From an uncultured Reyranella sp. (GTDB lineage Bacteria; Pseudomonadota; Alphaproteobacteria; Reyranellales; Reyranellaceae), in contig CALDNT010000254.1 of NCBI GenBank assembly GCA_937915145.1, forward strand, positions 1 to 35,881: a DNA stretch of 35,881 bases, given 5' to 3'. The translations under genes were made by a program, and so were the position numbers. The notes beneath the pieces were generated by a model, which had not been told where the DNA came from, ran no database searches, and saw only the letters and a list, made by a program, of their open reading frames with translations. Positions 14,605-21,297 of the stretch are shown in pieces (positions within the stretch are counted from its first letter, which is position 1; each line of letters opens with the position of its first letter).

Positions 14605-15579
14605 GTGGTCGAACTTTTTCGCCGGACGACACTCGCCGGCCTATTGGCGACGGGAGCGACAGGTGCAGTGCGGGCGGCCGAGTGGCCCGACCGATCTGTC
14701 ACATGGATCGTGCCATACCCCGCCGGCGGCGGCTCCGACACGTTCGCCCGTCCGATCGCCGCGCGCGTGACCGACCAGTTGGGCCAGCCGATGGTTATCG
14801 AAAACAAGAGTGGTGCCGGCGGTACTCTGGGCACCGCCGTCGCCGCGCGCGCGCCGGCGGACGGTTACACGTTGCTGGTTGGAGACACCGGTCTCGTCTA
14901 CGCGCCACTGGTCTACGCCAAGGCGGGCTTCGACTTCGGCCGCGATTTCGCGCCGGTAAGCGCACTTGCACGCGTGCCGTATGCGCTGGTGATCAACCCG
15001 GCACGGCTCGACGTTGCGACGCTTGCTGACTTCATTGCGGCGGCGAAGAAGAAGCCCGGGTCGATCGACATCGGATCGGCAGGCCTCGGCACCGTCACGC
15101 ATTTGGCCATTGGGCTTTTCGAGGCACGTGCTGGCGTTCAACTCACCCACGTGCCCTATCGCGGTGGCGGGCCGATGTTGCAGGATTTGTTGGCAGGACA
15201 GATCGCTGCGGCCTTTGTTCTCGCCAGCGCCCTTCCGGGGTACGTGAAGTCGGGCAAGTTGCGGGCGCTTGCCATTGCCAATCGCCGGCGCGAGCCAATT
15301 CTGCCCGACGTGCCGACCACCCAGGAAGCGGGCCTCACTGATTTTCGCATCACCATCTGGTTCGGCCTGTTCGCGCCCCGGCGCACACCGGAGCCCATTC
15401 TCGATCGCCTGCACGGTGCCGTTCAGGCAGCGCTGGACGACGAGGAGGTCAAGCACCTGTGGAAGGAGCAGGGCGCGCGCGTCGAACTGGAGAGTCGTGC
15501 CGACTTTGGTCGCTTCATCGACCGCGAGATCGTACGTTGGAATCGGATCGCCAAGGACGCCAACATCAAGATGGAGTAG
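14605..15579 (+). CDS. Bug-family (TctC) periplasmic solute-binding protein, first of tandem pair
   Basis: A 324-aa extracytoplasmic receptor of the Bug/TctC family, which binds carboxylates and other small solutes. An N-terminal signal (about residues 5-24, ending AVRAAEW) precedes family motifs VPYPAGGGSDTFARPIAA, ENKSGAGGTLG and HVPYRGGGPMLQDLLAGQI. The start is GTG with GGAGGG six bases upstream. No TctA or TctB membrane genes are in the window, as is usual for the expanded orphan Bug genes of Alpha- and Betaproteobacteria. It is separated by 3 nt from a second Bug gene of the same architecture, so the two arose by tandem duplication and are co-translated. The ligand is unknown. Confidence 0.93.
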   Translation: MVELFRRTTLAGLLATGATGAVRAAEWPDRSVTWIVPYPAGGGSDTFARPIAARVTDQLGQPMVIENKSGAGGTLGTAVAARAPADGYTLLVGDTGLVYAPLVYAKAGFDFGRDFAPVSALARVPYALVINPARLDVATLADFIAAAKKKPGSIDIGSAGLGTVTHLAIGLFEARAGVQLTHVPYRGGGPMLQDLLAGQIAAAFVLASALPGYVKSGKLRALAIANRRREPILPDVPTTQEAGLTDFRITIWFGLFAPRRTPEPILDRLHGAVQAALDDEEVKHLWKEQGARVELESRADFGRFIDREIVRWNRIAKDANIKME

Positions 15580-15582
15580 TCG

Positions 15583-16554
15583 ATGCGGATATTCCGTCGC
15601 GCCGTGCTGGGTGGCTTTGCTGCCGCCGGCTTTACCGAGCAGGCGAATGCTGCCGACTGGCCGTCACGGGCGCTGGACTGGATCGTGCCGTTTCCTCCCG
15701 GCGGCTCGAACGACACGTTCGCACGGCCGATCGCGGCTTTCGTCGGCCAGCGCCTTGGCGAGCCCGTGGTGGTGAGCAATCGCGGTGGCGCCGGCGGTAC
15801 CATGGGAGCCAAGACTGTGGCATTGGCCGCGGCCAACGGCTACTCGATGCTGGTCGGCAACACCGGCCTTACCTACGCATCGCTCGTCTACCCCGACACC
15901 CGCTTCGAGCTTGAACGCGACCTTGTGCCGATCAGCGGCTTTGCCAGCGTTCCGGTTGTGCTGGTCGTCAATCCCGACAAGCTCGACGTCACGGATTTCG
16001 CTGCGTTCCTGGCGGCGGTCCGGAAGTCCCCCGGCAAGTACAACATCGGCTCGTCGGGCCTCGGCACGATCCCGCACCTTGCGATCGAGCTTCTCAAGGC
16101 GCGGACCGGCATCGACATCGCGCATGTCCCCTATCGTGGCGGCGGTCCGGCATTGCAGGACATGCTGAACGGCCAGATCGATTCGACCTTTCAGCCGCTC
16201 AGTACCGTGGTGTCCTACGTGCAGGCGGGCAGGCTTAGGGCTCTCGCCATTGCCGCGGCACGGCGCGAGACGCTGATGCCTGACCTGCCCACCTTCGCCG
16301 AGGTCGGGCTGCCCGACTTCCGCGTGAGCACCTGGTACGGGCTGTTCGCGCCGAAAGCGACGCCGGGCCCGATTCTCGACACGCTGCACGATTCCATCCA
16401 GACAGCGCTGGCCGACCCCAACATCCGGCGAATCTGGGCCGAGCAGGGCGCGCACGCGATGATCGAGAGCCGGCAGGCCTTCACCGAGTTCGTGGCCCGC
16501 GAGACCAAGCTCTGGAACGAAATCGCGCGGACGACCAGTATCCCAATGGAGTAG
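15583..16554 (+). CDS. Bug-family (TctC) periplasmic solute-binding protein, second of tandem pair
   Basis: A 323-aa paralogue of the preceding gene. It has a signal sequence (RRAVLGGFAAAGFTEQANA), then WIVPFPPGGSNDTFARPIAA, SNRGGAGGTMGAKTV and HVPYRGGGPALQDMLNGQI. The two proteins align over their full length and share even the LPDV(L)PTxxEVGLxDFR and FGLFAP/YGLFAP blocks, but ligand-loop residues differ. That suggests they bind related rather than identical molecules. The gene starts 3 nt after the stop of its neighbour and ends 9 nt before the convergent SDR gene, with no visible terminator in between. Confidence 0.93.
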   Translation: MRIFRRAVLGGFAAAGFTEQANAADWPSRALDWIVPFPPGGSNDTFARPIAAFVGQRLGEPVVVSNRGGAGGTMGAKTVALAAANGYSMLVGNTGLTYASLVYPDTRFELERDLVPISGFASVPVVLVVNPDKLDVTDFAAFLAAVRKSPGKYNIGSSGLGTIPHLAIELLKARTGIDIAHVPYRGGGPALQDMLNGQIDSTFQPLSTVVSYVQAGRLRALAIAAARRETLMPDLPTFAEVGLPDFRVSTWYGLFAPKATPGPILDTLHDSIQTALADPNIRRIWAEQGAHAMIESRQAFTEFVARETKLWNEIARTTSIPME

Positions 16555-16563
16555 TGGCGGCGA

Positions 16564-17310
16564 TTACGTCTCGGCGCCGCCGTTCACCTGGATCATCTGG
16601 CCGTTGATGTAAGCGCCGGCCTCTGAGACCAGCAGCCGTGCCGTGGCGGCGATCTCGACAGGCGTTCCCATGCGGCCGAGCGGCACCCTGGCCACGGTCT
16701 GCTGACGATGGTGCGAAGAGTCGTCGTCGTCCTCGACGTCGGCGGCGATCGGGCCAGGAGAGATCGCGTTGACGGTCACGCCTGCGGAGCCGAACTCCTT
16801 GGCCAGCGACTTGGTGAGGCCCCAGACGCCGTGCTTGGCGACCGACACCGGCGCGCGTCCCGCATAGCCATGGATCGCGTTCATGCCCGTGAAATTCACG
16901 ATGCGGCCCCAACCTTTCTTGAGCATGCCGGGCAGGCAGGCCTGGGAAAGCCAGACGGCAGCATCGAGATCGACGGCGATGACTCGCCGCCATTCCGCCT
17001 CGGTCATCTTCAGGAAGGGCTTCGCCGGCCGGAGTGCGGCATTGTTTACCAGCACATCGATGGCGCCGAATGTCTTGATCGCCATACCAGCAATCCGTTT
17101 GCAGTCCGCCGGCTTGCCGACGTCGCCCATCACGACCAGCGCCTTGACACCGAGCTTCCGTGCCTCCCGGGCCACTTTCTCGCAGGCGGCGCGGTCGCTG
17201 GAGCCGTTGACGACGACATTGAAGCCGTCCGCGGCGAGGCCGAGCGCACAGGCGCGGCCGATATTGCGACCGGCCCCGGTGATCAGGGCGGCCCGCCGTG
17301 CCTTCGCCAT
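16564..17310 (-). CDS. Short-chain dehydrogenase/reductase-like protein lacking catalytic Ser and Tyr
   Basis: A 248-aa SDR-fold protein with an intact nucleotide site: TGAGRNIGRA (11-20), Asp63 in MGDVGKP and NNAALRP at 89-95. The usual YxxxK reads VSVAK, so Val155 stands where the catalytic Tyr should be; Lys159 is kept. The usual Ser thirteen residues earlier is Gly142. The C-terminal PGPIAAD, GRMGTPVEIA and YINGQMIQVNGG blocks are normal. I checked the codons at 16848-16860 and the Val is not a frame artefact. It may bind NAD(P)H without classical oxidoreduction, or use other residues. Its ATG overlaps the CoA-transferase stop by one base (TGATG), so it is the last gene of a three-gene operon. 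Confidence 0.9.
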   Translation of the reverse strand: MAKARRAALITGAGRNIGRACALGLAADGFNVVVNGSSDRAACEKVAREARKLGVKALVVMGDVGKPADCKRIAGMAIKTFGAIDVLVNNAALRPAKPFLKMTEAEWRRVIAVDLDAAVWLSQACLPGMLKKGWGRIVNFTGMNAIHGYAGRAPVSVAKHGVWGLTKSLAKEFGSAGVTVNAISPGPIAADVEDDDDSSHHRQQTVARVPLGRMGTPVEIAATARLLVSEAGAYINGQMIQVNGGAET

Positions 17311-18491
17311 CAGATCACGCGCCCCGCTCGCAATATGGCGACCGCCTTTTCATCATAGCCAAGTTCGGCAAGCACTTCGCCGGTGTGCTGACCGAGGTCC
17401 GGCGTCGGCTGCAACGCCTTGGGTTGCGGAAAGTCGGAGAGATTGATCGGTTGGCCGACCACCTTTATGTCGCCGAGCGCAGGATGACTCACCGGGCGGG
17501 CGATACCGAGGTGCTGGACCTGCGGCTCGGCGAAGGTCCTGTCGATCGTGTTGATCGGGCCGCAGGGTACGCCCGCCTTGTTCAGCGCCGCGATCCAGTG
17601 TTCGCCGGTATTGGTCTTGGTGACTTCACCGATGCGCTCGTTGAGCGCCTTGCGGTTCTGCGAGCGCAGCGCCGGCGTGGCGTGTTCGGGATGATCGATC
17701 AGCGCGGCCGCACCCAATGCCTCGGCGAAGCGCTTCCACATCTTGTCTCCGGCGGCGGCGATGTTGATGTAGCCGTCGCTCGTCGGAAACACGCCGGTCG
17801 GGATCGACGTCGGATGGTCGTTTCCGGCCTGCTTGGCCACTTCGCCCTTCATCAGCCAGCGCGAAGCCTGGAAGTCGAGCATGAAGATCTGCGCCTCGAT
17901 CAGCGAGGTGTGGACCCACTGGCCCTTGCCGGTGCGCTCGCGGTTGAAGAGGGCCAGCATGATGGCCTGAGCCAGCAACAGTCCCGATGTGAGGTCGGCA
18001 ATCGGGATACCAACGCGCATCGGCCCGCGGCCGGGTTCGCCGGTGATCGACATCAACCCACCCATGCCTTGAGCGATCTGGTCGACGCCGGGCCGCGCGG
18101 CATCGGGCCCGCTCTGGCCGAAGCCCGCGATCGAGCCATAGACGATGCGGGGGTTGATCTTTGCCACGGTGTCGTAGTCGACCTTCAGCCGATGCTTTAC
18201 GTCGGAGCGATAGTTCTCGACGATGACGTCGGCCTTGGCTGCGAGCTTCATGAAGATCGCATGACCTTCCGGACTCTTGAGATTGAGCGTCATCGACTTC
18301 TTGTTGCGGTGCAGGTTCTGGAAGTCGAAGCCGTGGCGGGCGCCGCCCATGGAATCGTTCTTGCCGTCGGAGGGCGGCTCGATCTTGATGACGTGGGCGC
18401 CCCAGTCGGCGAGCTGGCGGACCGCGGTCGGGCCGGCACGGTGCGCAGTGAGGTCGAGGACAAAGAGGTGGGAGAGAGGCAGGGCGGTCAT
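17310..18491 (-). CDS. CaiB/BaiF family (class III) CoA-transferase
   Basis: A 393-aa class III CoA-transferase, which moves CoA between carboxylic acids through a covalent Asp intermediate. The nucleophile is Asp166 in VGIPIADLTSG. Family blocks are GADVIK-like GAHVIKIEPPSD (31-42), VENYRSDVKHRLKVDY, GSIAGFGQSGPDAARPGVD and PTGVFPTSDGYINIAAAGDKMW. The frame stays open upstream through the neighbouring crotonase gene. The ATG at 18489-18491 gives the normal family start (LPLSHLFVLDLTAHRAGP) and sits 4 nt after the crotonase stop. It shares one base with the SDR start. The acid substrate is unknown. The operon suggests activation and modification of an imported acid. Confidence 0.94.
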   Translation of the reverse strand: MTALPLSHLFVLDLTAHRAGPTAVRQLADWGAHVIKIEPPSDGKNDSMGGARHGFDFQNLHRNKKSMTLNLKSPEGHAIFMKLAAKADVIVENYRSDVKHRLKVDYDTVAKINPRIVYGSIAGFGQSGPDAARPGVDQIAQGMGGLMSITGEPGRGPMRVGIPIADLTSGLLLAQAIMLALFNRERTGKGQWVHTSLIEAQIFMLDFQASRWLMKGEVAKQAGNDHPTSIPTGVFPTSDGYINIAAAGDKMWKRFAEALGAAALIDHPEHATPALRSQNRKALNERIGEVTKTNTGEHWIAALNKAGVPCGPINTIDRTFAEPQVQHLGIARPVSHPALGDIKVVGQPINLSDFPQPKALQPTPDLGQHTGEVLAELGYDEKAVAILRAGRVI

Positions 18492-18495
18492 CGTT

Positions 18496-19284
18496 CTACT
18501 TCCCCTTGAAGGCGGGCTTGCGCTTTTCCATGAAGGCGCGGCGGCCTTCCTTGAAGTCGTCGCTGTCGAAGCAGGCTTCCGCCATTTTCTCGAGCTTCCG
18601 GTGATCCTGTTTGGACTCGGGCTTGGCGATCTCGCGGGCCGCGGCCTTGGCGAGCGCGATGGTAAGCGGCGCGTTCTGGGAGATCGCGCCGGTGATTTCA
18701 TCGACCATGGCGTCGAGTCCGCCTTCGGCGGCGACGCCGTGGACGAGGCCCATGTCATAGGCCTCCTTCGACGAATACTGCTTGGCCGTGAACAGAAACT
18801 CCATGGCCCGCGGCAGGCCCACGATGCGCGAGAAGCGCTCGATCCGGAGAAAGCCGTAGCCGAGGCCGAGCTTGGCCGCCGGTACACCGAAGCGGGCGCC
18901 TTCGTTGCAGTAGCGCAGGTCGCAGCAGGCCGCCAGGTTCATGCCGCCGCCGATGCAGTAGCCGGAAATCTTGGCGATGGTCGGCTTGGAGAAGTTGTAG
19001 AGCGACTCGTAGCCTTCCTTGGAGATGGCGTCGTAGCGGACCTGGGCCTCGGCATTGGCGCGCTCGCTCTCGAATTTCGAGATGTCGGCACCGGAGACGA
19101 AGGCCTTACCGCCGGCACCGCTCACCACGAGGCAGCGGATGGTGGGATCGGCCTCGAAGTCCTTGAGGATGGCCACGAAGCTGTCCCACATGTCGAGGGA
19201 GACGGCATTGAGCTTGGCCGGGTTGTTGAAGACAAGATGCCCGACCGCACCTTCGCGCCGTCCGTAGAGTTTCTGTTCCTGCAT
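18496..19284 (-). CDS. Enoyl-CoA hydratase/isomerase (crotonase) family protein
   Basis: A 262-aa single-domain crotonase. The CoA-binding and oxyanion-hole segments are clear: NNPAKLNAVSLDMW, AFVSGADISKFES and SGYCIGGGMNLAACCDLRY. The two glutamates that act in classical hydratases are not seen. GGGMNLA has Asn where GGGxELA is usual, and VPAAKLGLGYG has no Glu where PEIxLG is usual. The protein is therefore probably not a plain 2-enoyl-CoA hydratase; isomerase, lyase or hydrolase chemistry is possible. It is the first gene of the operon with the CoA-transferase (4 nt) and SDR. Its upstream neighbour is a decayed ABC-transporter region. Confidence 0.9.
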   Translation of the reverse strand: MQEQKLYGRREGAVGHLVFNNPAKLNAVSLDMWDSFVAILKDFEADPTIRCLVVSGAGGKAFVSGADISKFESERANAEAQVRYDAISKEGYESLYNFSKPTIAKISGYCIGGGMNLAACCDLRYCNEGARFGVPAAKLGLGYGFLRIERFSRIVGLPRAMEFLFTAKQYSSKEAYDMGLVHGVAAEGGLDAMVDEITGAISQNAPLTIALAKAAAREIAKPESKQDHRKLEKMAEACFDSDDFKEGRRAFMEKRKPAFKGK

Positions 19285-19332
19285 ACCGCCGATCCTCCGA
19301 TAAGGCGGGGAATATAGCGCGCGGCGGGCGAT

Positions 19333-19460
19333 TTGAATAAGGTAAGCGCGACCGGGAGGAAACGTGGCAAGACCACGACACTCAGGCTGATCGCGGGCTT
19401 CATCGAACCCTCGGCAGGCGAAATCATGGTCGGCGACAAGAAGCTGTCTTCGCCCGCACC
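19333..19460 (+). pseudogene. Remnant of an ABC transporter ATPase (Walker A region)
   Basis: In one frame the sequence reads GKTTTLRLIAGFIEPSAGEI followed by MVGDKKLSSPA, which is the end of the Walker A loop and the next helix-strand of an iron- or polyamine-type ABC ATPase (FbpC/PotA). Before it comes LNKVSAT, which looks like the first strand of the same domain joined across a deletion of about 30 residues that removed most of the Walker A loop. The frame stops at 19504, and the Q-loop, signature motif and Walker B are absent. It is non-functional. It is transcribed, if at all, divergently from the crotonase operon. Confidence 0.7.
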
Positions 19461-19631
19461 GTGCCGCTTGCCATTCCCGGCCGCATGCCGGGCGCCTCGC
19501 GGCTGAGGACCCTGGCCGACATCACCGCCCCGCTGCTGCGCTCCGCCGTGATCGCCACCTGGTGCTTCGTCTTCGTGGCCGCCGCCAACCGGCTCTCGGG
19601 CACCCGGCTCCAAGCACGGCCGGTGTCCTGA
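19461..19631 (+). pseudogene. Remnant of an ABC transporter permease
   Basis: In another frame, running on from the ATPase remnant, the sequence reads PGASRLRTLADITAPLLRSA then VIATWCFVFVAAANRLSGT. This is the EAA-loop region and following membrane helix of an FbpB/PotB-type permease. It stops at TGA 19629-19631. Its direct join to the ATPase remnant shows that an internal deletion removed the rest of both genes. The parent transporter was probably for iron(III), putrescine or thiamine-like solutes; that is inferred from resemblance only. Confidence 0.65.
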
Positions 19632-19653
19632 CTCCTGCTTCTCTTGCTCTTCC

Positions 19654-19723
19654 GGACCGCGCGCGTCTCGCGCGCCTCGAGGCGCATGTGAATGCGCCGG
19701 AGCGAGCCGGAGGCTCGCGGTCC
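19654..19723. repeat. 70-nt perfect cloverleaf palindromic element
   Basis: Four perfect stems are nested with no mismatches. A closing stem GGACC/GGTCC (19654-19658 with 19719-19723) encloses three 7-bp hairpins. These are GCGCGCG-tct-CGCGCGC (19659-19675), GGCGCAT-gtga-ATGCGCC (19681-19698) and GCGAGCC-gga-GGCTCGC (19702-19718). Linkers are CTCGA and GGA. Fifty-two of 70 bases are paired. It lies 22 nt after the permease remnant. It resembles GC-rich palindromic intergenic repeats that I recall from environmental proteobacterial genomes. It is not a tRNA, as it lacks the T-loop and anticodon-arm features. Confidence 0.7.
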
Positions 19724-19731
19724 AAAAGACC

Positions 19732-20052
19732 ATGAGCGCCAGCGAACTCATCGACCGCGACACGGGCAAACTCCCTGCCCGTGTCCCCGGCCAAATCCCA
19801 CAGGCTTATTCAGCGCCCGGAGGGTCGTTCGATGCCGTGTTTGCACGGCCTTTTCGCATTGTTTGTGGACGCCTGAATGTAACGCGTTCTGTCCAGAAAC
19901 CTGTCCAGAATCGCGTCCAGAATCGCGTGGGCAAACCGGTCGCAAGCCGATCGTCCTGGCCGACGTTCGCCGTCGGCATTGTTTGCTCTTTGGGTCTCGT
20001 TTTCGTCGTCAACGGCATGGTCAGGACCATGCCAAGGCGTAGCGCTCTCTGA
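19732..20052 (+). CDS. Doubtful small membrane protein frame over repeats
   Basis: A 106-codon frame from ATG 19732. Its second half encodes a plausible membrane helix (FAVGIVCSLGLVFVVNGMV), and a repeated VQxxV segment comes from the 12-bp tandem repeat. Against it being a gene: there is no ribosome binding site, I recognise no homologue, and three hairpins and a dispersed repeat run through it. I list it only so the frame is not lost. The opposite strand carries an equally long, equally featureless frame. Confidence 0.15.
   Translation: MSASELIDRDTGKLPARVPGQIPQAYSAPGGSFDAVFARPFRIVCGRLNVTRSVQKPVQNRVQNRVGKPVASRSSWPTFAVGIVCSLGLVFVVNGMVRTMPRRSAL
19759..19785. repeat. 9-bp perfect stem-loop
   Basis: GACACGGGC (19759-19767) and GCCCGTGTC (19777-19785) pair exactly around a 9-nt loop. 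It lies 36 nt after the cloverleaf element. A smaller hairpin, GCCGTG-tttg-CACGGC followed by CTTTT, sits at 19834-19854 and could be a weak plus-strand terminator. Confidence 0.5.
19862..19899 (+). repeat. Dispersed hairpin element, copy R2
   Basis: TTTGTGGAC-GCCTGAATG-TAACGC-GTTCTGTCCAGAAA matches the minus strand of 5337-5373 at about 33 of 38 aligned positions with one single-base gap. Its inverted arms (TTTGTGGAC / GTCCAGAAA) are imperfect by one base, whereas R1 has perfect 14-bp arms. Two copies 14.5 kb apart in unrelated intergenic contexts mark a dispersed repeat family. Confidence 0.65.
19891..19926 (+). repeat. Three 12-bp tandem repeats (GTCCAGAA core)
   Basis: GTCCAGAA occurs at 19891, 19903 and 19915, exactly 12 bp apart, followed by ACCT, TCGC and TCGC. 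The first copy is also the right end of the R2 hairpin element, so the tandem array may have grown from it by slippage. The regular spacing near one helical turn could also suit a DNA-binding protein. Confidence 0.6.
20015..20034. repeat. 9-bp perfect inverted repeat
   Basis: GGCATGGTC and GACCATGCC are exact reverse complements separated by AG. This is one of at least six inverted repeats packed between 19654 and 20268. No gene is confidently present here. Confidence 0.5.
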
Positions 20053-20114
20053 AGAGCTTTTGGGGCACGCCGGGGGAGTTCCGGTGGCACGGACGCCTTA
20101 GGGTAACCGAATTC

Positions 20115-20158
20115 AGAAAAAGCCCGCCGCGCCTCCCGGGATCGGGGGCCGGGCGGGC
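20115..20158 (-). terminator. Intrinsic terminator downstream of the orphan substrate-binding protein
   Basis: On the minus strand GCCCGCC (20158-20152) pairs with GGCGGGC (20128-20122), with further CCC/GGG pairing inside, and is followed at once by TTTTT. This is the standard form of a rho-independent terminator. It would end transcripts from the substrate-binding protein gene, whose stop is about 130 nt upstream on that strand. Confidence 0.7.
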
Positions 20159-20247
20159 CTGGATGCGGCGGACATGCTTTCCGCCACGGTAGGCGTTTTC
20201 TTATCAGAAACCTGCTGATCCTGTCAAATCCTGTCGGACCTTTTTTG

Positions 20248-20268
20248 GGTGCCGGCAGTGCCGGCACC
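20248..20268. promoter_or_regulatory. 10-bp palindrome with single-base centre
   Basis: GGTGCCGGCA and TGCCGGCACC flank one G, giving a perfect 21-bp dyad just downstream of the substrate-binding protein gene. A T6 run precedes it on the plus strand, which reads as A6 after the stem on the minus strand, so it is not a terminator in either direction. It may be another repeat unit of this region. Confidence 0.4.
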
Positions 20269-20285
20269 GCTCGATGTCATCGGGT

Positions 20286-21260
20286 TCAGAGGATCGCCAC
20301 TTCCTCGACCGTGACCGGCCGCTGCAGCAGGCCGAGCTTGCCCAGGGTCGCCAGCGTCGCCTGCCAGCCTGCCCGCGTCTGGGCCCCGAGCGGCGGCGCG
20401 CCAAGCTCGCGTGCGACGTCGGCCATGCCGAACTCGACGTAGCGGGGCGGCAGTGACGGAAATAACGCCCTGAACGACCGCGACGCTTCGGCCGGCTGCG
20501 CCTGCACCGCGCCGTAACCCTCGGCCAGCGCCTCGGCGATCCGCCGTGCCGTCGCGCGCCGCGCCGGGTCGGTCCAGGCGGCGTCGCTCACGATCAGGTT
20601 CAGGCTGTAGCAATCGACGCCGAAATCGGCGAGCCGCAGGATCGCGAGCCTGTGGCCCTGGGCGATGAGCTCGGCCGGCGTGATCTCCTTATAGTCGATC
20701 AGCGCATCGACCTTGCCGTCGAGCAGGGCGCGTGCGTCCCAGCCGACCTCGACCTCGGTGATGCGCGAGCGGTCGAGCCCATTGGCGGCGAGCAGCGCGC
20801 GATATTCCTCGACCGTGATGCTGCCCGGCACCAGGCCGATGCGCCGTCCATGGAGATCCTGCGGCCGCACTATGCCGGTCGCGGCCAGCGAATAGATCAC
20901 CGTCGGCGTGTCGCGGTAATAGACCGCGAGGCTCTTCATCGCGAAGCCCCGGGAGCGCGCGATCGCCGTGGCGGCGCCGCTCGACGAACCGATCCAGTGA
21001 CCGTCGCCGCGGCCGATCTTCTCGGCCGAGACCGAGGCGCCGCGGCCCACGGCGATGGTGACGTCGAGCCCGCGCCGCTCGAAGGCGCCGAGTTTCTGCG
21101 CCAGATAGAAGCCGGCATAGGTCGGCGAGGGCTTCCAGTCGATCAGCAGCTCGACCTTTTCGCGCGTTTGCGCACGCGCGAGCGCCGGGGCGGCGAGGGC
21201 AGCAGCGATCAGCGCGCGGCGGGGTAGCGATGCGAAAGAGCGAGATCGGACCTGGGTCAT
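20286..21260 (-). CDS. ABC transporter substrate-binding protein, NMT1/THI5-like (ThiY/SsuA type), orphan
   Basis: A 324-aa secreted protein if started at ATG 21258-21260. A longer GTG start at 21287 is possible and adds nine residues; neither start has a clear ribosome binding site. The N-terminus RSRSFASLPRRALIAAALAAPALARAQ has twin arginines before a hydrophobic stretch, so Tat or Sec export is likely. The mature part shows the NMT1-like LIDWKPSPTYAGFYLAQKLGAFERRGLDV opening (in two pieces) and VGWDARALLDGKVDALIDY, typical of thiamine-pyrimidine or nitrogen/sulfonate receptors. No permease or ATPase adjoins it. The decayed ABC genes about 0.7 kb away look like a different transporter class. 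A 12-bp direct repeat, CGCAACAGAATG, spans the start region. Confidence 0.88.
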   Translation of the reverse strand: MTQVRSRSFASLPRRALIAAALAAPALARAQTREKVELLIDWKPSPTYAGFYLAQKLGAFERRGLDVTIAVGRGASVSAEKIGRGDGHWIGSSSGAATAIARSRGFAMKSLAVYYRDTPTVIYSLAATGIVRPQDLHGRRIGLVPGSITVEEYRALLAANGLDRSRITEVEVGWDARALLDGKVDALIDYKEITPAELIAQGHRLAILRLADFGVDCYSLNLIVSDAAWTDPARRATARRIAEALAEGYGAVQAQPAEASRSFRALFPSLPPRYVEFGMADVARELGAPPLGAQTRAGWQATLATLGKLGLLQRPVTVEEVAIL

Positions 21261-21297
21261 TCTGTTGCGGACATTCTGTTGCGCCACGGCGAAGGGG

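Noticed and set aside
18492..18887. An upstream extension of the CoA-transferase frame
   Set aside because: It overlaps the crotonase gene in another frame and is Arg/Ser/Pro-rich; the ATG at 18491 gives the family N-terminus.
19654..19723. tRNA or other known structural RNA
   Set aside because: The cloverleaf lacks a T-loop GTTCRANNC, a 7-nt anticodon loop and a 7-bp acceptor stem.
20248..20268. Rho-independent terminator
   Set aside because: The T-run lies on the wrong side of the stem for either direction.
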